Positions 44,777-53,553 of a stretch of DNA of 64,000 bases are shown here, one piece after another. The notes under the pieces are model-generated. The model was given only the letters and a program-made list of their open reading frames with translations. It made no database searches and was not told where the DNA came from. The position numbers were made by a program, and so were the translations under genes. How positions within the stretch are numbered: the stretch's first letter is position 1; the number at the start of each line of letters is the position of its first letter. Location: contig CAJUGJ010000006.1 in assembly GCA_910586015.1 (NCBI GenBank), positions 81,929 to 145,928 of the forward strand, written 5' to 3'. Source of the stretch: an uncultured Lachnospiraceae bacterium (GTDB lineage: Bacteria > Bacillota > Clostridia > Lachnospirales > Lachnospiraceae).

Positions 44777-46738
44777 TTATTCTCTTTCTACCAAATGAGA
44801 ATGATTTTTACAGAGTTTAATTCTATTTTTTCCTGGCTTTAATTCTTGTAAAGGACCTGAAATTGCTTTTTCTTTGATTTCTTTTCCTAAGAGATCTATA
44901 CAGATAGTCAAAGGTGAAGTATCTGGATTTTCATAACATGCCTCTACAATTCTAGGAGCACCTAGTCGCTCTGTATTTATTGGTGTATTTAAAAGTTCAA
45001 ACATCTGTTCTGGAAGCGTGATTTCTAAAAATACTTCCTCTTTTGATGAAATAATTGTCGCTTTGGGATTCCATTCATTACAATAATAATTTTGTTCTCG
45101 GCAAAACGCCTTTGCTCCGTTTAAATATACGTTTTCTTCTATATACACAGGTTGTTTTATCTGAGCAAATGTTTCAACATCTCCACCATCTTTTTCAAGA
45201 TATCTTTCAATAAATTCTTCTATAGAAATCGGTGCACCATCATAAACGGCAGTTCCATATTCTCGATCTTTTTCATTTCCTCCTATCAAAATATTTTGAT
45301 ACCATCGATCATCAAAACCATATACTAATACGGTTCCTAATACTTCTGTAGAATGTGGTAGATGATATGGAGTAGAACGATCCAAAACAGGATACTGATT
45401 CATAAAACCAAAACATAAATTATGTACATATGCTCCTCCCTGAGCGGCGTTATCAAAATTATAGGCAGAAGCAAAAATATTATTATCTATTAAATAAGGA
45501 CCATGTGTTACTTCTATCATAAAATCTCTGTCATTGTGGTGATATACATTACAACTTACTCTTGTCCCTTGTGCCTGCCAGTCAAGCCATGTTCCCAATG
45601 TACAATGGTGAATATGATTATTGTGAATTTGCACATCAATCGCAGCATGAAGCTTAATTCCTGCAATTTCATGTCCCCAAAATTCATGTTTGGTTGCAAT
45701 ATGATAAATTTCATTTTCATAAATTTCACTGAAAATACATCCTAAATGTCCTACAATTCCTGTCTGTCCACAGTCATAAATAATATTATTTCTTACAATA
45801 TGCGATCCTATTCTCTCTTTACTCCAACCAATTGCTTTTGCACGAAAAACTGCTTCCATCTGATATTGATATCCCGGTTTTCTTAAACCTCTTGTAAATT
45901 CATTATCTCCTGTAGTCTCTTCTTTTCCTAAACTAATGGCACAACATTTCGAATCATGAAAGATATTATTTTCAATAATCCAGCCCTTACTCCAATTTGG
46001 CCCTATCATTGCAATCTGATTTGAAGTCGGCGGAGCCCATTGTGTAGCAGCATGTGCCATTTCAAATCCTCGTACTGTGATATAATTTAATCCTGTTCTT
46101 TCTGGATAGAAACAACACTGTCTTACATTAATCTCAACTAACTCTTTATTTGGATCATACTCACCAAAATTTACATATAAAATGGTACTTTTATACGTTA
46201 CCTCAGAAAACCACTGAAAAACAGTCTGTTCAGGATCTTGAATTTTACACTTCCTATTTCCCCATGTTGGATTAGAACTGATAAAACGCTTCTTAGGATT
46301 TTTTAAATCTTCAAAACAAACTGCTTCATAAAGAGAGCTTCCATTTAGATAAATTTCTCCAGTATGTACATCATAATTCTTTGGAGAAACAAGCCAGTCA
46401 CCTTCTATTTTTGTTTTATATGGATTATAGCTTCCAAACATTTCATTTGGAAGTTCTACTTTCCATACACTTCCTTCTATCTTTTCCCATCCAGTAATAA
46501 CTTCTGAGCCTTTAATTATTACATGTTCTCCCTTTGCCGCCTCAAAAATAATACGACAAGAATCATTTAATCCTCCATTTTTAGGACGTACCCACTCCCT
46601 ATATTCTCCTTTGTGTACAATAACTTTATCTCCTGCTACTGCTATTTCTGCCGCTTTCTGAATTGTTGCAAATGGATTTTGTTTTGTTCCGATATTTTGA
46701 TCAGAACCCTGTTTGGATACGTAATATATTTTTCTCAT
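44777..46738 (-). CDS. GH120 beta-xylosidase
   Basis: 653 residues, right-handed parallel beta-helix without signal peptide, so cytoplasmic. The sequence follows the Thermoanaerobacterium XylC type closely as I remember it: YYVSKQGSDQNIGTKQNPFA at the start, EMAHAATQWAPPTSNQ and HEIAGIKLHAAIDVQIHNNH in the helix. The XylC catalytic Asp is conserved in TWLDWQAQGTR and the Glu in FMIEVTHGPY. The enzyme releases xylose from imported xylo-oligosaccharides. AAGGGG precedes the ATG. No transporter or regulator is adjacent. Confidence 0.88.
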   Translation of the reverse strand: MRKIYYVSKQGSDQNIGTKQNPFATIQKAAEIAVAGDKVIVHKGEYREWVRPKNGGLNDSCRIIFEAAKGEHVIIKGSEVITGWEKIEGSVWKVELPNEMFGSYNPYKTKIEGDWLVSPKNYDVHTGEIYLNGSSLYEAVCFEDLKNPKKRFISSNPTWGNRKCKIQDPEQTVFQWFSEVTYKSTILYVNFGEYDPNKELVEINVRQCCFYPERTGLNYITVRGFEMAHAATQWAPPTSNQIAMIGPNWSKGWIIENNIFHDSKCCAISLGKEETTGDNEFTRGLRKPGYQYQMEAVFRAKAIGWSKERIGSHIVRNNIIYDCGQTGIVGHLGCIFSEIYENEIYHIATKHEFWGHEIAGIKLHAAIDVQIHNNHIHHCTLGTWLDWQAQGTRVSCNVYHHNDRDFMIEVTHGPYLIDNNIFASAYNFDNAAQGGAYVHNLCFGFMNQYPVLDRSTPYHLPHSTEVLGTVLVYGFDDRWYQNILIGGNEKDREYGTAVYDGAPISIEEFIERYLEKDGGDVETFAQIKQPVYIEENVYLNGAKAFCREQNYYCNEWNPKATIISSKEEVFLEITLPEQMFELLNTPINTERLGAPRIVEACYENPDTSPLTICIDLLGKEIKEKAISGPLQELKPGKNRIKLCKNHSHLVERE

Positions 46739-47084
46739 TATTTCCCCTTTTCGTTTTTATAAATCAATCAAAAATAATATCCTTATTATCTTCTATATAG
46801 TTATTCTATCTTAAATCTTTTTCATCTATTTACACCCTCCATCCATTTGAATTTATTATTCCATTATACCATAACTTTGTACACTAATGTGCACATAAAA
46901 TCAGAAATTGAAACATTGTTTTTCTGTTTCAACATTATACCAAAAATCCGAAAACATGGAAATAGATATTTCTTCAATAACTTTCTTATTCTGAATATAT
47001 ATGTATCTAAAATTCATTATATCTTGTTTAAGATACTCGGTTATGTTAAAATTAAAAATAAATTCTTAATTAGGAGAAAACTAT
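46739..47084. other. Divergent intergenic region, no gene seen
   Basis: A gap of about 350 bases between the xylosidase gene and the 47085 gene. An open frame here lacks a ribosome site and shows no protein-like composition. It must hold both promoters. Confidence 0.6.
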
Positions 47085-47441
47085 ATGACTAATGAAAAAA
47101 GAGCAGAAGAACTCATTAAAAAGTATGGATTTTCTTTTCACTCTATTTCAAAAAATGAAATTCGTAATCTGATTGAGCAGGAAATACAAAATTTTCAAGA
47201 AGGCAGTTCTGAATATATAAGAGTGCTTTGTGGATATTTATTTTGTATAGGAGATATTACAGACGTGCCACTACTTGAAAAAGCAAAATATAGTATCAAT
47301 ATGGATGTTGGCTGTATGATTGATAAAGAATGGATAGACAGCTTAAAAAATAGCGGAATAGAATCGGAGTTTGTTAATTCAAGAAACTATATTATTGAAA
47401 ACTTTATATCATACTATAAAAACTTTGAAGCAGACGAGTAA
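47085..47441 (+). CDS. Hypothetical protein, immunity-like
   Basis: 118 residues, acidic, helical, no signal. AGGAG is at eight bases. The pattern (RVLCGYLFCIGDITDVPLLE, AKYSINMDVGCMIDKEWID) resembles short helical immunity proteins where a toxin partner is lost; a terminator hairpin follows. No named family is assigned. The immunity role is inference. Confidence 0.55.
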   Translation: MTNEKRAEELIKKYGFSFHSISKNEIRNLIEQEIQNFQEGSSEYIRVLCGYLFCIGDITDVPLLEKAKYSINMDVGCMIDKEWIDSLKNSGIESEFVNSRNYIIENFISYYKNFEADE

Positions 47442-47458
47442 CTTTCAAATTGTTGTTT

Positions 47459-47499
47459 TAGAAAAAGTTTCGAGGCTTTTATCTTCGAAACTTTTTCTA
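47459..47499 (+). terminator. Intrinsic terminator between convergent genes
   Basis: TAGAAAAAGTTTCGA (47459-47473) pairs perfectly with TCGAAACTTTTTCTA (47485-47499); TTTTGG follows on the + strand. It also lies ten bases beyond the mutS2-like stop on the other strand. Confidence 0.85.
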
Positions 47500-47508
47500 T
47501 TTTGGCTT

Positions 47509-49416
47509 TTAAACTTCTCGAATCATCTCATCCCCTATGAATTTACCTCGTTCAACTTGATGTCTTAACTTTCTGTTTTTTACACTATCAAAAATAATAG
47601 AAAAATCATAATCTTCTGGATATAGTTCTTCTGCTGCTACATGAAGTTTCACTCTTTTGTGATTAATCCATATCTTTTTATTCTGCATTTGTACTCTTAA
47701 AACTCCTTTTTCATTTACTTTTTTACATACAATTCCTATCTTTTTATCTGGATATACAATCACACTATCTCCTAATTGAAATTTTTGTACAAGTTCTTGT
47801 TTTTTATTGCTTTCTTTCTTTTTTTGTATATGTGGTATATTCTCTTTTTCTAACCTATTTTCTAAATTCATATTCTTTAATTCTTGAGGAAGTTCTTTAC
47901 TTTTATACGCTTCCATTACTGCTGTTTTTAACATTTCTTTTGGCATCCCCATTTTTCCTGCTATATAAAATGCACAACTTTCTCCTGCCTCTCCAATTAC
48001 CAGTTGATATAGGGGTTTTAAACTTTCCTTATCAAATGTCATTCTTGCATTAACAATACTCTCTTTTCTTTCTGCATATTGTTTGATTTCTGGATAATGA
48101 GTAGTTACAAGAAACAGTGCTTCGCTTTTACGTAATTCTTCTAATACCGCAATCGCAATGCCCATTCCCTCTGTAGGATCAGTTCCTGAACCAAGCTCAT
48201 CCATAATTACAAGACTATTTTTATTTACTTTTTTTAAAATCTCTAATATATTTGCAATATGGGCAGAAAAGGTAGAGAGATTTTCAGATAAATTCTGACC
48301 ATCCCCAATATCACATAAAAAATTACTACTCATACAAATATCTGCTTGTTTACAAGCAACATGCAATCCACATTGTGCCATCATGCAGTTTAAAGCAACC
48401 ATTTTAATCGCAACTGTTTTTCCGCCTGTATTAGGATCTGTAATAATCACTCCTTTAAATTGATTACCTATCTCGAATTGTAATGGAATACAAATTTCTT
48501 TATCTATGAGAGGATGACGAACATCTTTTAATATAATAGATCGATTCGTATTGATCTTTGGCTCTATTCCACTATATTGTAAACTCAATTTCCCTTTGGA
48601 AAAAATAAAATCTAACTTTTCTATCATACTGACATCCTGCTCTAAAATCGGTGCATCATCTGAGATCATTGCTGTAAGCGAATATAAAATTCTTCTTTCT
48701 TCATTTTCTTCCTCTATATATAAAAGTTGTAAACTTTCATAATATTTTGTTACAGAAGTTGGTTCTATAAAAAACGTATTTCCTGTCGAAGATTGATCAA
48801 TCACTGTACCCTTTATTTTATATTTATACTCTTTTTTTACTGGAATACAACGGTGTCCGTTTCGAGTAGTACTAAAACTATCTGACATACATTCCTTATT
48901 CGCTCTTATTACAGAATCTGCCTTCTCTCTCATTGCATCTTCATTTCTCTCTATCTCACTTCGAATAGATTTTAAAAGTTTAGAAGCATTATCATCTACC
49001 TTACCATTTCGAATTTGAAGTTGAATCATTTCTCTGATATATTCCAAACTATCCAAGTTCTCCTCATAGTATGCCAAAGAAATTTCCCATTGTTTCGAAT
49101 GGTTTAAATAATTTTTCAGTCTCATTATGGCAACAAGGGCATTTTCTATTTCTTCTAACTGCAAAACAGATAAACAATTTCCTGTTTTTGCAATCTGAAT
49201 GTATTCTCGGATTTTATTTAGAGAAACTAACGGTGGATTCCCACTTTTTTCTATCAACTGTTTTGCCTCTGTTGTTTCTCTTTGTTTTGTCAGCAATTCA
49301 CTTTCAGACATATATGGTATAGTATCCCTGATTTTTTCTTTTGCCCATTTAGTAAGTGCTAACTCTGTCCACATTTCTTTTATTTTATCAAATTCTAATA
49401 TCATTTCTGTATCCAT
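47509..49416 (-). CDS. MutS2-like ATPase without Smr nuclease domain
   Basis: 635 residues. A MutS2-type core and clamp region leads to the ABC ATPase domain: VIITDPNTGGKTVAIK, then SAHIANILEIL, VIMDELGSGTDPTEGMG as Walker B and TTHYPEIKQYA. Full MutS2 is near 780-790 residues with a C-terminal Smr nuclease; here the protein ends with a KOW-like strand region (DSVIVYPDKKIGIV) and no Smr domain. The Walker A reads DPNTGGKT, with Asp in place of the usual first Gly. It may be a ribosome-rescue or DNA-junction ATPase paralogue. The start at 49416 has GGGGAT eight bases ahead. Confidence 0.85.
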   Translation of the reverse strand: MDTEMILEFDKIKEMWTELALTKWAKEKIRDTIPYMSESELLTKQRETTEAKQLIEKSGNPPLVSLNKIREYIQIAKTGNCLSVLQLEEIENALVAIMRLKNYLNHSKQWEISLAYYEENLDSLEYIREMIQLQIRNGKVDDNASKLLKSIRSEIERNEDAMREKADSVIRANKECMSDSFSTTRNGHRCIPVKKEYKYKIKGTVIDQSSTGNTFFIEPTSVTKYYESLQLLYIEEENEERRILYSLTAMISDDAPILEQDVSMIEKLDFIFSKGKLSLQYSGIEPKINTNRSIILKDVRHPLIDKEICIPLQFEIGNQFKGVIITDPNTGGKTVAIKMVALNCMMAQCGLHVACKQADICMSSNFLCDIGDGQNLSENLSTFSAHIANILEILKKVNKNSLVIMDELGSGTDPTEGMGIAIAVLEELRKSEALFLVTTHYPEIKQYAERKESIVNARMTFDKESLKPLYQLVIGEAGESCAFYIAGKMGMPKEMLKTAVMEAYKSKELPQELKNMNLENRLEKENIPHIQKKKESNKKQELVQKFQLGDSVIVYPDKKIGIVCKKVNEKGVLRVQMQNKKIWINHKRVKLHVAAEELYPEDYDFSIIFDSVKNRKLRHQVERGKFIGDEMIREV

Positions 49417-49502
49417 TATCTTTATCCCCATTTCTGCATTTTTTTTAACTTTACATATCACTGCTTAATTATAAAGTTTTTCTTTTTTAAAATAAAACTA
49501 CA

Positions 49503-49548
49503 TAAAAAAAATCATGGTTTCTGCCTATAAAACAGACTGATACCATGA
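49503..49548 (-). terminator. Terminator upstream of the mutS2-like gene
   Basis: TCATGGT (49512-49518) pairs with ACCATGA (49542-49548); on the minus strand TTTTTTTT follows. It insulates the mutS2-like gene from upstream transcription. Confidence 0.65.
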
Positions 49549-49605
49549 AAAAATAAACTTTTCTAATGAAGGATAAAAAGATACAGAAATATTTGGAAAC
49601 AAAAA

Positions 49606-49634
49606 ACGAGTAAGACCTCTACAGTCATACTCGT
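49606..49634 (-). terminator. Intrinsic terminator after candidate small gene
   Basis: ACGAGTA (49606-49612) pairs with TACTCGT (49628-49634) and is followed on the minus strand by TTTTTT. It lies eleven bases past the stop of the 53-residue ORF. Confidence 0.75.
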
Positions 49635-49644
49635 CTATCTATTC

Positions 49645-49806
49645 TTATCCATGAAAAGTAAGACAACTATTTATCGTGTATGCAGCAATCTGTAAGGCAG
49701 AAACAACCAGCATCAAACAATGCCAAAAAAAGGGTAACACAAAAAGATCCCTTTTTTTTAAATCATTTAGTTGTTTTTTATCACTCCAGAAACGACTAAC
49801 ATCCAC
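49645..49806 (-). CDS. Candidate small membrane protein (53 residues)
   Basis: A GTG-started frame gives a 53-residue protein beginning MDVSRFWSDKKQLNDLKKRD, followed by one long hydrophobic segment (LFVLPFFWHCLMLVVSALQ) and ending in CLTFHG. AGGTAGG lies a few bases before the GTG, and a strong terminator follows the stop. Basic-amphipathic head plus membrane segment is typical of real small membrane proteins. No family recognised; proof needs expression data. Confidence 0.5.
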   Translation of the reverse strand: MDVSRFWSDKKQLNDLKKRDLFVLPFFWHCLMLVVSALQIAAYTINSCLTFHG

Positions 49807-49923
49807 TTACCTACCTTTTCTTAATTTTCATATAACTTTTTATTTTTCTTTATTTTAAATCAATGTCTACTGATTGTCAAGGGGAAATTTCATTTATGAT
49901 ATTATCTAACTACTCCATTTATC

Positions 49924-50432
49924 CTATATAATAAAATTTACTACTGTATATATTAAGTGACAAATCATAAATATTCCTGTCGAAATCAATGCAGCTATAT
50001 TTTTTCTTATATCAGCAAATAAAATAAAAACAATACATGGGGCAATACAAAGATCTAAAATAATAATTTTATTCCTATATAGTATAAAATCCAACCACTA
50101 AAATAGAATATACAAAATATTATAATTAGCAGTTTAATTTTCTTGTTTATAGTTTTTTGACTTTCTATATTAATAAAAAAACAAAGTGAAAAAAACATAA
50201 TTATTTGGAAAATTTGTGATATCTTATCTATAGTTATCGTAATGGAATCAGCTCTTAATATATCATTTGGTGCTGGCACTAAAAACCATATAAAATTAGG
50301 ACACATAATTATTAAAAATAAAAATAAGCCCCATATATCAAATCCAATCTTATATTTTTTAATATTTTTCCCTCTAATCTTATAAATATCATTTTTAAAA
50401 TTTATTAATAAAGAGCTGTTAATTTTCTTCAT
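49924..50432 (-). pseudogene. Frameshifted membrane protein gene
   Basis: The first frame (ATG 50432 to stop 50055) gives 125 residues with three to four hydrophobic segments. The next frame continues the same protein: KIIILDLCIAPCIVFILFAD, then FMICHLIYTVVNFII and a stop at 49924. One A missing from the run in GGAATAAAATTATT joins the two frames exactly, so this is either a single-base mutation or an assembly error. The family (five to six segments, unknown role) is not named. It overlaps the upstream gene by 14 bases and lacks a clear ribosome site, so it may be coupled. Confidence 0.7.
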
Positions 50433-51057
50433 TAAAAAGCTTGTCAAAAATTTTGGTGGTTTCCTCTGACATACGACGGGTACATGTAAGGCTCATAAAG
50501 AGAGGATTCCCTTTTTCGTCTAACCGCAGAGCCTTTTCTTTACTTTTTGGATACCCAAAACGTAGAAGGGGAATTACCTCATCAGGCAGAAGGCGGGGTG
50601 TAATACTACTACCTTCTTCCCCCCAGACAGCCCACTTAGAACAGCAGTTGAAGGGTTCTTGATGAAGCTGGTGAGGCTTGTCTGTTTTGTGAACTATCTG
50701 TATCCCCTCTGGCACAGCTTCGGCACAGTCGTAGCTTTTACAGTCCCATGTGTAATAAAAGGTCTCTGAGACTTCCATAGCAATTCCTTCAGGAATCAGA
50801 GAACTATAGTCAGCTCCCAGCTCTCGTATACAGTAGTCAAAAGCACGTTCTCGGTGTGTTACTGGTAGACGAGCCATGACATACAACTTTTTTTTCGTCA
50901 GGGTGATTGGAAAGACCACATCTCCCTCCTTAATAGAAGCAATGGTGGGCATTCGAGAATGGATACTGCCATAAACCACCTTAATCGGTCCTGTGTCCCC
51001 TGCCTTTTTCAGCTCCTCTACCCGATCTTGGGGCCAATAAACTATATAATATGCCAC
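50419..51057 (-). CDS. Hypothetical protein, possibly EVE/PUA-like
   Basis: 212 residues, soluble. GTG start with AAGGAGG ahead. The N-terminal half (YYIVYWPQDRVEELKKAG, GDVVFPITLTKKKLYVMARL) has the look of a PUA-like small-molecule or base-reading fold. The codon use is GC-richer than the neighbours, which suggests recent transfer. The middle holds several Cys/Trp residues. No family is assigned with confidence. Confidence 0.6.
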   Translation of the reverse strand: MAYYIVYWPQDRVEELKKAGDTGPIKVVYGSIHSRMPTIASIKEGDVVFPITLTKKKLYVMARLPVTHRERAFDYCIRELGADYSSLIPEGIAMEVSETFYYTWDCKSYDCAEAVPEGIQIVHKTDKPHQLHQEPFNCCSKWAVWGEEGSSITPRLLPDEVIPLLRFGYPKSKEKALRLDEKGNPLFMSLTCTRRMSEETTKIFDKLFNEEN

Positions 51058-51200
51058 ATTCTTATCCTCCTTAGAACTTCTTATCCACTTGATAAATATA
51101 AATTTTTTTCTTCAAAAGGCAAATAAATAATAAATCATTATAAATCTATTCACTCTACGTCATCTGTCTTTATTATTTTCTCAAACCATAATATAGCCTA

Positions 51201-51585
51201 TTATGAAAACATTAATCCTGTTTTATCTAATAAAATTTTTAACCATTTTTTTCTGTTTGCTAATGATATTTTTTCTGTTATTATTTCCTTGTTTTCTTTA
51301 TTCATAAGTAATAACCAGTCCCATTGGAAAAATTCCTTGATTACACTTCTCTACTCCCTTAATACAATCATACGGAATGTATATATATTCGCTAGAAATT
51401 CCTTTAGAAAGAATTACTTGTTTATCTGTAAAAATTACTACTCCTCCTTGTTTCCATACTGCAAATTTTCCAACTAACTTTTCTGCATAATTTATTGAAC
51501 TTGAGCCAAATAATTCTTCATCTGGTGATAATACCCCTCTATCAACAAGGTTTTTTCTTTGTTGTTCTAATTTTTGTTCTTGCAT
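51201..51585 (-). pseudogene. Frameshifted short PH-like domain protein
   Basis: The first frame (51585 to 51298) gives 95 residues with a PH/GRAM-like fold (ELFGSSSINYAEKLVGKFA, VVIFTDKQVILSKG, YIYIPYDCIKGVEKC) and stops just after GLVITYE. The other frame directly continues with NKENKEIITEKISLANRKKW and LKILLDKTGL to a stop at 51201, the expected end of this fold. Loss of two bases explains it. AAGGAG precedes the ATG. Confidence 0.7.
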
Positions 51586-51779
51586 TTTCTAAATCTCCTT
51601 ATAAATTTTTTACTTTATGTTTTGCTAAAGCTTGACTGTATAGTATAACTATTGTACTCTAATCAAATTGTTTAATATAATCAGTATAATTCAATTCTTC
51701 ATATATTTCTATATAATAAGCAACTTTTGTTTACTGCCAATTTTCTTATTATTTTATAAGTTACAGTTTAAGAAAATGA

Positions 51780-52691
51780 CTATTCTTCAAATATTGATAA
51801 TGACTGCTTATATTGTAATGGTGTCATTTCGTACTTCTTTTTAAATATTTTTCCGAAATAACTGGAATTAGAAAAGCCACATTCTGTAGCGATTTGTGTC
51901 ATAGACTTATCTGTTCTAATCATCAAGTACACGGCACGAGATAAACGATATTCCATTAAATACACCATGGGGCTTTTATTCGTATATTGCTGAAAATGTC
52001 GAAAGCATCCGCTTCGGCTTATATTAGTATATCGTACAATATCTTCAATACGGATATCCTCAGCATAGTATTTATGAATAAATTCAAGAATATCTTTGGC
52101 TTTTTGTTCATTTTCGTGGTCAGTATTTAATGACAATAAAGTATTTTTATGCTTTTTTATATAGCATAGTGTTAAACTCCAAATGCGACTAATAAGACTG
52201 ATGTACAGCATTTCGAAATCATCAAGCTGTTTTGTGTGGATATCATATATTTCAAATAATGATTTTAAAATGTCATCGCCTTCTGTTATCGTTTGTTCTA
52301 TTAAAAAACTTTTAACAGCAGATTGTAAAATTGGCTGAAAATGCTTGCGATAAATAGTGCCACGTTCACCGCCTACAAATAAAGTCGGCAGGAAGCTTAC
52401 TGTAAATACCTTAGCATTGCTTTTTCCTGCTTGTGTAGCCATATGCATTGAATTAGCATTGATAAAAATAGCATCTCCCTGCTTTAGTTCAATACATTTA
52501 CCCTCAACCGTGAAAACTACGACACCGGATAATACAACACAATATTCAAACTCATTATGCCAATGGTATGATAAACTTTGATTAGCAAAAGAGCGGAAAT
52601 CTCCTATCCAAAAAACAAATGGAATTGACGGATCAGGATATTCAAAAAGTTCCCTCATTTCCTTATCAAAAGAAAAATGTATTTCTGACAT
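51780..52691 (-). CDS. AraC-family regulator with cupin-type N-terminus
   Basis: 303 residues. The N-terminal half is a cupin sugar-type sensor (SLSYHWHNEFEYCVVLSGVV, KQGDAIFINANSMH); the C-terminal 100 residues are the AraC double helix-turn-helix (IEDIVRYTNISRSGCFRHFQ, then MTQIATECGFSNSSYFGKIF). It is divergent from the MFS remnant, whose gene it probably controlled. GAGGGTGAATA precedes the ATG. Confidence 0.92.
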   Translation of the reverse strand: MSEIHFSFDKEMRELFEYPDPSIPFVFWIGDFRSFANQSLSYHWHNEFEYCVVLSGVVVFTVEGKCIELKQGDAIFINANSMHMATQAGKSNAKVFTVSFLPTLFVGGERGTIYRKHFQPILQSAVKSFLIEQTITEGDDILKSLFEIYDIHTKQLDDFEMLYISLISRIWSLTLCYIKKHKNTLLSLNTDHENEQKAKDILEFIHKYYAEDIRIEDIVRYTNISRSGCFRHFQQYTNKSPMVYLMEYRLSRAVYLMIRTDKSMTQIATECGFSNSSYFGKIFKKKYEMTPLQYKQSLSIFEE

Positions 52692-52874
52692 TATTCACCC
52701 TCATATTGAAACTATATTACTAAAATATTGGACTATATTTATATTTATAACCTTAATTTGATACTATAATCATAAATTAAAGAATTATTTTTGTCAATGC
52801 TAAGTACTATGTTGTGTTGAAGATGCAATCTCAACTTGGTTCTTAGCAAATACCACGGAAAGGTAACAATAACT

Positions 52875-53440
52875 ATGGAGAAAATAAATTACAAACGAAC
52901 CAAACTCACTTGCTATTTTACATATCTTGCAATGTCTTCGGTGTTTAGTTTACCACCACTGTTATTTGCAACATTTAGAGAAATGTATGGAATATCTTAT
53001 ACACTACTCGGAACTTTAGTTCTCATTAATTTCTGTACGCAATTAGGAATTGATTTAATTTTTAGTTTTTTTAGCAAATATTTTAATATTCATAAAACCA
53101 TTCGTTTGATACCACTTGTAACAGCAACGGGCTTATGTGTATATGCTTTGATTCCTATACTATTTCCACAGTATGCCTATATTGGTCTTGTTGCTGGAAC
53201 ATTTATTTTTTCGTTTGCAGCAGGACTTGGAGAAGTGTTGATAAGTCCAACTGTCGCGCATTACCATCAGATACTCCTGAAAAAGATATGAGTATTCTAC
53301 ACTCTCTATATGGTTATGGCTTTGTTAGTGTCGTTCTTGTTAGCACCTTGTTTCTTCAATTTGTGGGAAAAGAATATTGGATGTACTTGACTTTTTTTGG
53401 GCAGTGTTGCCGATAATTGCATCTATTCTTCTGATGACAT
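52875..53440 (+). pseudogene. MFS transporter gene, frameshifted and interrupted by the mobile element
   Basis: From ATG 52875 a sugar-type MFS N-terminus is read (FSLPPLLFATFREMYGISYT, then five to six hydrophobic segments). Near 53258 one base is missing and the protein continues in another frame as ALPSDTPEKDMSILHSLYGY; near 53398 a second missing base shifts it to WAVLPIIASILLMTS. Homology then ends where GC-richer DNA begins. About half of a normal transporter is present. The rest may lie at the other end of the element, outside the window. Confidence 0.8.
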
Positions 53441-53510
53441 CACCTCCCTGCCATAATGTCAAGTGAATAGTTCAGATTTCCCTCAAAAATTTCATCCAGA
53501 AACGACAAAA

Positions 53511-53541
53511 GGCCCCTTTCCCCAAAAAGGGAAAGAGGCCG
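53511..53541 (-). terminator. Terminator at left end of the element
   Basis: GGCCCCTTTCCC pairs with GGGAAAGAGGCC around AAAAA, giving a GC-rich stem. On the minus strand TTTTGTCG follows, just past the recombinase stop. Confidence 0.8.
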
Positions 53542-53553
53542 TAAATACAAAAT

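Noticed and set aside
46847..47092. Open frame before the 47085 gene
   Set aside because: AT-rich frame without ribosome site, and its end overlaps the well-placed ATG of the next gene.
49676..49858. Plus-strand open frame over the small membrane gene
   Set aside because: No ribosome site and no protein-like pattern; the opposite strand has the ribosome site, membrane segment and terminator.
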